NCBI GenBank assembly: GCA_026982025.1
Contig: JALSHX010000244.1
Span: 1-11,059 of the forward strand
DNA from: Aquificaceae bacterium
GTDB taxonomy: Bacteria; Aquificota; Aquificia; Aquificales; Aquificaceae
DNA length: 11,059 nt
Direction: 5' to 3'
The notes under the pieces are model-generated. The model saw only the letters and a list, made by a program, of their open reading frames with translations. It did not search any database and had not been told where the DNA came from. Made by a program: the position numbers and the translations under genes. Positions 1 through 5,664 of this stretch are shown one piece after another (position 1 is the first letter of the stretch; each line of letters opens with the position of its first letter).

Positions 1-4
1 AGGG

Positions 5-526
5 TCATTTCTCAAAATTAACCGTCTCAACTCCTAAAAGGTGGACATACTGGAGCTGTGTTCTTGTGAGAAGGTCAAGCACCGCCCGCTCATTCTTGGG
101 ATCCTCTATCACAATGGTAAGGACTTCCCTCCTTTTGCCCTCAGCCCTTATACCGCAAACAGGAGATTCTATCTGCTTGACCTCGTCCATAAGTATTTTG
201 GGAAATACGCCCCTTTTAACATAGAGGATCAGATTGTAAACCCTCGTAACCCTCCTGTAGAAGTCCTGAAGTTCTCCGTACTCCTTGTCGTTATAATCAA
301 TGTACTTTTCCTTGAGCATGTTTATGGGATATCCGTAGGAATTAAGCTCGCCAAGAAGATCTGAGTCAACCCCCTTCCTTTGGAGCTCCCTGTCTATCTC
401 CTTCACTCTCTTTTCCACCCTTTCAACATACTGGACATCCCTCCTGAATTCCGCCTCGGTAATCTGAGCAACTCCTGAAAGAAATGCTCCCATAATTAGC
501 CCCGCACCCAACAAAAAACCCCACAT
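5..526 (-). CDS. Small exported protein of unknown function
   Basis: I do not recognise this 173-residue protein. Residues 1-20 are hydrophobic and end in S-G-V-A, which looks like a signal peptide cleaved near Ala20 (or an N-terminal anchor), although the usual basic residues at the very N-terminus are missing. Residues about 22-51 are charged and probably form a long helix. The middle (60-110) is rich in Tyr, Lys and Arg, and residues 115-170 alternate in a beta/alpha pattern. There is one cysteine, Cys124. The start is fixed by an exceptionally complete Shine-Dalgarno just upstream. It is the last gene of the minus-strand run, 26 bp after mutS, so it is probably co-transcribed with it. A periplasmic location is inferred from the N-terminus; nothing in the sequence ties it to mismatch repair. 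Confidence 0.75.
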   Translation of the reverse strand: MWGFLLGAGLIMGAFLSGVAQITEAEFRRDVQYVERVEKRVKEIDRELQRKGVDSDLLGELNSYGYPINMLKEKYIDYNDKEYGELQDFYRRVTRVYNLILYVKRGVFPKILMDEVKQIESPVCGIRAEGKRREVLTIVIEDPKNERAVLDLLTRTQLQYVHLLGVETVNFEK

Positions 527-531
527 TTCAG

Positions 532-542
532 GATCACCTCCT
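532..542 (-). promoter_or_regulatory. Extended Shine-Dalgarno of the small exported protein gene
   Basis: On the minus strand this reads AGGAGGTGATC, which is the full-length complement of the conserved bacterial 16S rRNA 3' tail GATCACCTCCT. The GGAGG core lies 10 nt, and the end of the pairing stretch 5 nt, before the ATG at 526. It decides the start and predicts strong independent initiation although the gene follows mutS by only 26 bp. A GATC site lies inside it. Confidence 0.85.
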
Positions 543-552
543 CTATATAACT

Positions 553-3099
553 TTAATCCTGAGTCTCCCGAAGCCTCAACTTTTCCTTCCAGGCTGAAAT
601 TTTAAGAAGCGCCTCAAGAGGAGTAATATTTGCAACTTCAATGCCTTTTATTTCCCTAAGAATCTCGTGAGGTTTTGATGACGTTGAATGATTTTCTCCC
701 CTTTGGTCGGAAACGGGTAATTTTCCGCCCAGATTTTTGAGAAATTCCCTCGCCCTCTTAACCACCTCCGTCGGAATTCCCGCCATCTTTGCCACCTCTA
801 TACCGAAACTGCTCTTTGCGACTCCCCGGGCGAGCCTGTACAGAAAGACCACCTTATCCCCATCCCCGGAAACCTCCATGTGAAAGTTCTTCACTCCTTC
901 AACCTCTTTTTCAAGATCAGTCAATTCAAGAAAATGAGTTGCAACAACCGTCCTGCACCTCAGCCTGAGGGCGATGTACTCCACTATTGCCTTTGAAAGG
1001 GCAATTCCGTCGTAGGTTGAGGTTCCCCTCCCTATTTCGTCAAGTATAACGAGACTCCTCTCGGTTGCGAGGTTCAGGAGTGCAGAAACATCCAGCATTT
1101 CGTTCATAAAGGTTGAAACACCGAGGGCAAGCACATCACCCGATCCAATTCTGGTAAAGATTCCGTCCACTACACCTATTCTTGCCCTTTTTGCCGGAAC
1201 AAAACTTCCCATGTGTGCAAGCAGGACAATAAGGGCTACCTGACGGCTGTAACTTGACTTACCTGCCATGTTGGGACCTGTGATTATGTGAATCCGTATG
1301 CCTTCATTCATCATCGTAGAGTTAGGGACATACCTTGCTGTAAACTCCTCAATAACCGGATGCCTTCCCTCTTCAATTTCAAGTGTGATGGAATTATCAA
1401 CCTCGGGTCTTATCCACCCCTTTTGATGGGCGAGGTGTGCAAGGGATTGGACATAGTCTATTTCACCGACCGCCCTCGCCGTTCTTCCTATGCTCTCAAC
1501 CCTTTCAAGGACTCTTTTTCTCAATTCCGTGTAGATCTCGTACTCAAGGTCCCTGATCCTCGCATGAGCGGAAAGGACCTTCTCCTCAAGTCGGGAAAGT
1601 TCGTCGGTAATAAAACGCTCCGCGTTGGTTAGGGTTTGACGCCTTTTAAAGTTAGCGGGAACAAGTCTTAGATTGGGTCTCGTCACCTCAATGTAGTATC
1701 CGATTACCCTGTTGAATCCCACCTTTAGGCTCTGAATCCCCGTTTCCCTCCTCAGTCTTTCCTCGTAATCCCTCAGTAATTTTTCACCGCTGTCTTTAAT
1801 AAACCTCAGCTCATCAAGACCGCTGTTTACGCCAACCCTTATTAGACCTCCCTCTTTAACATGAACGGGTGGATTATCCACAAGCGTTCTGTCTATAAGA
1901 ACAGCAACATCCTTAAGGTCTTCAATATCTTCCGAAAGTAGCTCAAAGTAGCCACCGAGATCCTTTACCTCCTCCTTGAGGTCCATAGACCTGAAGAGGG
2001 CGTTTTTTAGCTGGACAAGCTCACGCGGAGAAGCCATACCGCCGCTTATTTTTGATACGAGTCTCTCAAGGTCCCCCATTCCCTCAAGGATCTCCCTGAT
2101 CCTCTCCCTTCTAACAGGGTCCTGAATTAGCTTCTCAACCGCATCCTGAACCTCCTTTATCCTTTCGGCGGACCTGTATGGGTTGAGCAGGTGAAACCTC
2201 AGCCTTCTTCTGCCCATACCCGTGAGGGTTCTATCAATTACTCCGAAAAGAGAGTGATCCTTTCTACCTTCCGAGCTTTCAATAACTTCAAGTCCCCTCA
2301 CAGCCTTAAAGTCTATTCTCACGAACCCCTCGTCAACGAAGGGTTTCGGTTTTGATATGAAGGGCGTGAAAGACTTTTGAGTAAATTGGGCATACCTGTA
2401 AGCTCCTCCCAAAACGGGTATCAGGTCATCACTTTCAAAACCCAGAGCCCTTAAAGAAGGAACTCCGACAAATTCCTTTAAATCCTCTTCTCCCGATTCA
2501 AAGAAGTCTGCATCAAGCTCCGTTATTGCAACCCCGAGGGAGGAGAGCTTTTCCCTTTCAACATCCTCCCCCTTTTTAATGAGGAGTTCTCTGACCTGAA
2601 ACTTTGTGATCAGGTCGTATATGTCCGAGCTCGCGGACTTTACGCCGAAAAAGTCTCCCACCGCGAGGTTTAGGTAGGCAAAAAGCCAGCCCTTGCCTCT
2701 CCTCATTGCACAGCCCAGACCCCTTGAATCCTTCTCAAAGTATGTACCGGGCGTTATTACCCTTGTTACCTCCCTCTTGACTATCCCCCTTCCCTTGGTT
2801 GCCTCTTCAATCTGCTCACATATTGCGACCCTGTATCCTTTTGATATGAGTCGGGAAATGTAGTTTTCCGCGGAGTGGTAAGGAACACCGCACATTGGAA
2901 TCCTCTCCCTACCCTTACCTGCCGGTCTTGAGGTGAGGACGAGCCCCAGCTCCCTTGAGCCAACCACAGCGTCCTTGTAAAAAAGCTCGTAGAAATCCCC
3001 GAGTCTGAAGAAAAGAAGACAATACTCGTAAATCCCCTTAAAATGATGATACTGTGCAAGCATAGGAGTTAGGTCCTCTTTATCCTGAACCCTGCTCAT
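553..3099 (-). CDS. mutS: DNA mismatch repair ATPase MutS
   Basis: This is a full-length MutS1 protein of 848 residues, close to the usual 800-860. The N-terminal mismatch-binding domain carries the Phe-X-Glu motif as F36-Y37-E38, in the context GDFYELF, followed by the conserved IPMCGVPYH and VITPGT stretches. The connector, core and clamp regions follow (about 125-540). The C-terminal ABC-type ATPase has Walker A GPNMAGKS at 608-615 and Walker B ILDEIGRGTSTYDG with D687 and E688, then the ATHF switch motif. It binds base mismatches and small loops in DNA as a dimer and recruits MutL. The presence of F-X-E and domain I separates it from MutS2. It overlaps the upstream PIN gene by ATGA (3096-3099) and has a GGGAGG Shine-Dalgarno 5 nt before the ATG. 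The linked adenine methyltransferase gene upstream is noteworthy. Confidence 0.98.
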   Translation of the reverse strand: MSRVQDKEDLTPMLAQYHHFKGIYEYCLLFFRLGDFYELFYKDAVVGSRELGLVLTSRPAGKGRERIPMCGVPYHSAENYISRLISKGYRVAICEQIEEATKGRGIVKREVTRVITPGTYFEKDSRGLGCAMRRGKGWLFAYLNLAVGDFFGVKSASSDIYDLITKFQVRELLIKKGEDVEREKLSSLGVAITELDADFFESGEEDLKEFVGVPSLRALGFESDDLIPVLGGAYRYAQFTQKSFTPFISKPKPFVDEGFVRIDFKAVRGLEVIESSEGRKDHSLFGVIDRTLTGMGRRRLRFHLLNPYRSAERIKEVQDAVEKLIQDPVRRERIREILEGMGDLERLVSKISGGMASPRELVQLKNALFRSMDLKEEVKDLGGYFELLSEDIEDLKDVAVLIDRTLVDNPPVHVKEGGLIRVGVNSGLDELRFIKDSGEKLLRDYEERLRRETGIQSLKVGFNRVIGYYIEVTRPNLRLVPANFKRRQTLTNAERFITDELSRLEEKVLSAHARIRDLEYEIYTELRKRVLERVESIGRTARAVGEIDYVQSLAHLAHQKGWIRPEVDNSITLEIEEGRHPVIEEFTARYVPNSTMMNEGIRIHIITGPNMAGKSSYSRQVALIVLLAHMGSFVPAKRARIGVVDGIFTRIGSGDVLALGVSTFMNEMLDVSALLNLATERSLVILDEIGRGTSTYDGIALSKAIVEYIALRLRCRTVVATHFLELTDLEKEVEGVKNFHMEVSGDGDKVVFLYRLARGVAKSSFGIEVAKMAGIPTEVVKRAREFLKNLGGKLPVSDQRGENHSTSSKPHEILREIKGIEVANITPLEALLKISAWKEKLRLRETQD

Positions 3100-3476
3100 T
3101 TGTGCCTCCCGAAGCTTATTACGGGCTCCGAATCCCTCAAGCGGGCAACCGCCTTTACCAGAGCCTCTCCAAAGCTCATAGCCTCCGCCTCGTATAGCTC
3201 AAGGGCTTCAAATAAAACTTCCTTTGATTCAATCTCAACCGGGAGCGTTCCCATCGCCTCCACAACCTCTTTAACCCTTTCCCTGTCTAGTCCGTAAACC
3301 CTTTCAAGGAGGTAAACCATCTCAACAACCACCATGCAAGGCACAAAGTAAACGGTCCCCTTTTTTAAAGCCTTTTCAACTAGAGATTCAAACCTTTTCA
3401 CATACCCTTTCTTACCCTCAAGAAACCGTATAAAGGTGTCCGTTTCAAGGGTTCCTTCGTAACGAGTCACGGGCAA
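3096..3476 (-). CDS. PIN-domain (VapC-like) protein with degenerate active site
   Basis: PIN-domain proteins are metal-dependent ribonucleases, often the toxin of VapBC-type pairs. This 126-residue product has the PIN layout: an N-terminal acidic motif (E-T-D13-T-F-I-R-F-L), then V-V-V-E52-M, and a late S-F-G-E104-A-L-V-K-A-V-A that matches the usual D-F-x-D-A-L helix. Two of the normally acidic positions look altered: the Asp of that late helix is Glu104, and the closing T-F-D signature reads S-F-G-R (Gly123). The C-terminus is cut short and its stop overlaps the mutS ATG. It overlaps the AbrB-like gene, as VapC genes overlap vapB. The start is uncertain: TTG at 3476 or GTG at 3470 both fit the strong Shine-Dalgarno, and no ATG is available. 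The family call rests on motif layout; loss of nuclease activity is inference. Confidence 0.75.
   Translation of the reverse strand: MPVTRYEGTLETDTFIRFLEGKKGYVKRFESLVEKALKKGTVYFVPCMVVVEMVYLLERVYGLDRERVKEVVEAMGTLPVEIESKEVLFEALELYEAEAMSFGEALVKAVARLRDSEPVISFGRHK
3105..3110 (-). promoter_or_regulatory. Shine-Dalgarno of mutS
   Basis: GGGAGG on the minus strand, 5 nt before the mutS ATG and inside the end of the PIN gene. Together with the ATGA overlap it supports the chosen mutS start and translational coupling with the PIN gene. Confidence 0.75.
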
Positions 3477-3693
3477 TCTCCTCCTCCGCTATCCTTCTCA
3501 TTTCTTCCGGATCCATACCCTTTGCTTTGATGCTTCCCTTGAGATCAAGAAAACTCTTTATCTTTCTGATATAAACCTCACCATCTTTCACTTCAAATAC
3601 TATCGTATCTCCCTCTTTAATCTTGAGATACTCCCTTATCTTTTTTGGAATGGCTATCTGACCTCTTACGCTAACTCTTGCGGATAATCTCAT
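3445..3693 (-). CDS. AbrB/MazE/SpoVT-family antitoxin-like regulator
   Basis: An 82-residue protein. Residues 5-46 form a classic SpoVT-AbrB swapped-hairpin DNA-binding domain (V-S-x-R-G-Q-I-A-I-P-K-K-I-R, then L-K-I-K-E-G-D and an E-V-Y-I-R-K strand). The tail (47-82: S-F-L-D-L-K-G-S-I-K, then a charged helix) resembles the toxin-binding tail of antitoxins that partner PIN toxins. It probably dimerises, binds its own promoter and contacts the PIN protein. Its end overlaps the PIN gene by 26-32 bp depending on the PIN start. It starts at ATG 3693, only 7 nt after a TATAAT box, with no Shine-Dalgarno, so it may be translated from a leaderless mRNA. The partner's damaged motifs raise the possibility that the regulator now acts as a transcription factor for the mutS part of the operon. 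Confidence 0.9.
   Translation of the reverse strand: MRLSARVSVRGQIAIPKKIREYLKIKEGDTIVFEVKDGEVYIRKIKSFLDLKGSIKAKGMDPEEMRRIAEEEIARDSLRRNP
3478..3487 (-). promoter_or_regulatory. Shine-Dalgarno of the PIN gene, decides its start
   Basis: GGAGGAGGAG on the minus strand, inside the end of the AbrB-like gene. The last repeat lies 7 nt before GTG 3470, and the first GGAGG lies 6 nt before TTG 3476, so either start is well served. GTG is slightly favoured as the commoner initiator. Confidence 0.65.
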
Positions 3694-3700
3694 ACAAGAT

Positions 3701-3728
3701 ATTATAAGGATTTCTTAACCCGTGTCAA
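3701..3728 (-). promoter_or_regulatory. Consensus sigma-70 promoter for the abrB-like/PIN/mutS genes
   Basis: On the minus strand a perfect -35 TTGACA (3728-3723) and a perfect -10 TATAAT (3706-3701) are separated by 16 bp. The -35 overlaps the TGA stop codon of the radical SAM gene. The expected transcription start, about 7 bp past the -10, falls at or next to the ATG at 3693, which predicts a leaderless transcript. It would let the last four genes of the run be expressed independently of the methyltransferase and radical SAM genes. Confidence 0.8.
3705..3717. promoter_or_regulatory. Candidate operator in the abrB-like promoter spacer
   Basis: TAAGGATTTCTTA is an imperfect 13-bp palindrome (five of six arm positions pair). 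It overlaps the edge of the -10 box and occupies the spacer of the promoter above. An autoregulating AbrB-type dimer bound here would block RNA polymerase. The half-sites are short, so chance is a real possibility. Confidence 0.3.
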
Positions 3729-4825
3729 AATAAAGAACCTGTTGTGTTTACCCGACCCTTTCCGAAGTACCTGCCCCTCAAGGTGACAAACTGAATTATT
3801 TTTTTCAGGTTTCTGATCCCCCTCAGGTCCACGGGATCTTTAATGGGAGATTCTGACCTTCTTCTTATAATTTCCCGGGCGGTGGCGGGTCCTATACCCG
3901 GAACCCTTATGAGAGTTTCGTAATCCGCCGTGTTGATCTCAACGGGAAACAGATGGATGTTTTTTAAAGCCCACGCGGTTTTGGGATCCTGATCAAGGCG
4001 GAGGTTCCCGTCTTCAAAGACGAGTTCTCCCGCACTGAATCCGTAATTTTTTATGAGAAAGTCAGCCTGATATAGCCTGTGTTCCCTCAAGCGGGACTCA
4101 GCCTTTCTGTTTTCCATGGGCGTGTCCCTGACCGGAAAGAAGGCGCTGTAATACACCCTTGCGAGGCTTAGCCTTCTGTAGAAGTACTCGGTACCCTTGA
4201 GTATTTCCCTATCAGTCTCGTCTGAGGTGCCCACCATAACCTGTGTTATCTGGGTCTTATTCTTGTAATTTTTCAGAATCTTACTTATCTCCCTGATCTT
4301 GGGAACTATGTCTTTTCTGAGACTCTTGCTCCTCGCAATCCTCTTCAGCTTCTCCTCCGATGGAGCCTCAATGTTAATAGAAACCCTGTCAGCCACCTCA
4401 ACGGCTTTCTCAAGGGTTTGGAGGCTGACGCCGGGCATCAGTTTGAGGTGCACATATCCTTTATAACCGTAGTTTTTCCTTAGAATCAAAACGGTGTCTA
4501 TCATCTTTTCCATGGTTACTTCGGGATGTATAAAAATACCCGACGATAAGAACAAACCGCTGACCCTGCCTTTCTTGTAGAGTTCGTAAAAGCCCTTTGC
4601 AAGGTCTTCGGGCTCTATGTAAACCCTTGGAGTTGACTCCCTGTCCCTCCTGAAAACGCAGTAGTCACAATTCCTGTCGCAATAAGTTGACTGCATAATT
4701 TTAAGAAGGGGAGTCCTTCCCGAGGGAGTACAGGCGTGGTAAATGTGCCTCTTGAGGTCAGGATCCTTCTCGCACTCAAAAACCGAAAGCCTCGCGAGAA
4801 GCCTTATCTTCTTTTCCCGGTCCAT
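3725..4825 (-). CDS. Radical SAM protein with C-terminal helix-hairpin-helix, putative DNA modification/repair
   Basis: A 366-residue protein. The radical SAM [4Fe-4S] motif is C49-x3-C53-x2-C56 (Y-C-D-R-N-C-D-Y-C), followed by a TIM-barrel with conserved F-L-S-S-G-I at 92-97 and I-N-I-E-A-P at 150-155. The C-terminus holds a helix-hairpin-helix at about 295-325 (V-E-I-N-T-A, then V-P-G-I-G-P-A-T-A), a non-specific DNA-binding fold. This layout matches the family called putative DNA modification/repair radical SAM protein, which in many genomes sits beside a uracil-DNA-glycosylase-family gene. Its substrate is not known. It would cleave S-adenosylmethionine to a 5'-deoxyadenosyl radical, probably on DNA or a DNA-bound partner (inference). 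Its ATG follows the methyltransferase stop with no gap, and no clear Shine-Dalgarno is seen, so translation may be coupled. The usual glycosylase partner is not in this window. Confidence 0.9.
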   Translation of the reverse strand: MDREKKIRLLARLSVFECEKDPDLKRHIYHACTPSGRTPLLKIMQSTYCDRNCDYCVFRRDRESTPRVYIEPEDLAKGFYELYKKGRVSGLFLSSGIFIHPEVTMEKMIDTVLILRKNYGYKGYVHLKLMPGVSLQTLEKAVEVADRVSINIEAPSEEKLKRIARSKSLRKDIVPKIREISKILKNYKNKTQITQVMVGTSDETDREILKGTEYFYRRLSLARVYYSAFFPVRDTPMENRKAESRLREHRLYQADFLIKNYGFSAGELVFEDGNLRLDQDPKTAWALKNIHLFPVEINTADYETLIRVPGIGPATAREIIRRRSESPIKDPVDLRGIRNLKKIIQFVTLRGRYFGKGRVNTTGSLF

Positions 4826-5638
4826 TTACCCGTAATTTCTAATTATAAGCTCCCTGTGGTCAGACCTTGAATCACCCCTGCAGTTAATTGCTCTTAGAGC
4901 GCTGACGGACTCAACTACGAAGCCCCTGTAAAGCTCCCTAACAAACTCCGTGTCCGAGTTTGAAAGGAGAACCCTCACCCCCCTGCTGGTTAACCTCCTC
5001 ACCTCCTCCCTGAGCATGATCTGGTCCTCCTCCCCGAATCCACCCGCCACATAGTCCGTAAAGCCGGCGGTCCTGCTGACGGGTGCGTAGGGCGGATCAA
5101 GATAGACAAAATCACCCTCCTCCGCCGATCTCAGAACCTCCCGGTAGTCACCGCCAAGGATTTTGACATCATTACTCCTCAGGTACTCGGAAACAGCCCT
5201 CAGATTATCCTCATCACATATTCTCGGGTTCTTATAGCTTCCGAAGGGAACATTAAACTCGCCCCTCCTGTTGACCCTGTATAGACCGTTGTAGCATGTT
5301 CTGTTGAGGTAGATAAATCTGCTTGCCCTCTTCACTGGATCAAGCTCCTCAGGGTTTACTGACCTGATTCTGTAGTAGTAATCCCTCTCGTTCCTGTGAC
5401 TCTTGAGGTCCTCTATCAGTTCCTCCACCCTGTCCCTGACCACCGTGTAAGCATTTATCAGTTCGTAATTGAGATCGGAAATGACCGCCTTCGGCGGTGA
5501 TAATTCAAAAAGGAGGGCTCCTCCTCCAACGAAAGGCTCGTAATAAGTCTTGAAATTCCCGGGTACTCTGCTGATGAGTTCTTTAAGGATCTGCCTCTTT
5601 CCCCCCGCCCACTTCACGAAGGGTCTGGGACGGTTCAT
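4826..5638 (-). CDS. dam: DNA adenine methyltransferase, Dam/DpnM family
   Basis: A complete 270-residue alpha-class N6-adenine methyltransferase. The S-adenosylmethionine site is formed by W10-A-G-G-K at the N-terminus and F36-V-G-G-G. The target-recognition region contains N112-R-T-C-Y-N-G-L-Y-R-V-N and F-N-V-P-F-G. The catalytic motif is D181-P-P-Y, followed by a G-F-T-D-Y segment typical of DpnM-like enzymes, and R-A-I-N-C-R-G near the end. Family members usually methylate the adenine in GATC; that specificity is inferred here. No restriction endonuclease gene adjoins it, so it looks like an orphan (maintenance) enzyme. It is the first gene of the minus-strand run leading to mutS. The ATG at 5638 lies 9 nt from a TATAAT box, without a Shine-Dalgarno. 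GATC is common throughout the window, so the site is not avoided. Confidence 0.93.
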   Translation of the reverse strand: MNRPRPFVKWAGGKRQILKELISRVPGNFKTYYEPFVGGGALLFELSPPKAVISDLNYELINAYTVVRDRVEELIEDLKSHRNERDYYYRIRSVNPEELDPVKRASRFIYLNRTCYNGLYRVNRRGEFNVPFGSYKNPRICDEDNLRAVSEYLRSNDVKILGGDYREVLRSAEEGDFVYLDPPYAPVSRTAGFTDYVAGGFGEEDQIMLREEVRRLTSRGVRVLLSNSDTEFVRELYRGFVVESVSALRAINCRGDSRSDHRELIIRNYG

Positions 5639-5646
5639 CTGCCCAT

Positions 5647-5655
5647 TATTATAAA
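5647..5655. promoter_or_regulatory. Overlapping divergent -10 elements between dam and pheA
   Basis: The 26-bp gap 5639-5664 holds TATAAT on the minus strand (5653-5648), 9 nt before the dam ATG, and TATAAA (5650-5655) or TATTAT (5647-5652) on the plus strand, 9-12 nt before the pheA GTG. The two directions therefore share essentially one AT element. I could not find convincing -35 boxes at 16-18 bp on either strand. Neither gene has a clear Shine-Dalgarno, so very short leaders are expected from both sides. Confidence 0.5.
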
Positions 5656-5664
5656 ATTAAGAGT

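Noticed and set aside
41..364. Plus-strand open frame of 107 codons opposite the small exported protein gene
   Set aside because: It is antisense to a gene with a strong Shine-Dalgarno and a signal peptide, has no ribosome-binding site, and its product has no recognisable features.
532..535. Dam methylation of promoters as a regulatory switch
   Set aside because: GATC occurs throughout the window at about the expected rate, but none falls in the three promoter regions (3694-3728, 5639-5664, 9054-9074). The one in the Shine-Dalgarno at 532-535 follows from matching the 16S tail.
1288..1632. Plus-strand open frame inside mutS
   Set aside because: It lies opposite the conserved MutS core and ATPase coding region, so it is a shadow of that frame.
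4842..4847. TATAAT on the minus strand 16 nt before the radical SAM ATG, a possible extra promoter
   Set aside because: It encodes Leu-Ile-Ile of the conserved Dam C-terminus and no -35 better than a 3/6 match is found at 16-18 bp, so chance is more likely.
4826..5638. Dam as half of a DpnII-type restriction-modification system
   Set aside because: Neither neighbour resembles a restriction endonuclease; they are the radical SAM protein and pheA. An orphan methyltransferase is simpler, though a distant endonuclease cannot be excluded.
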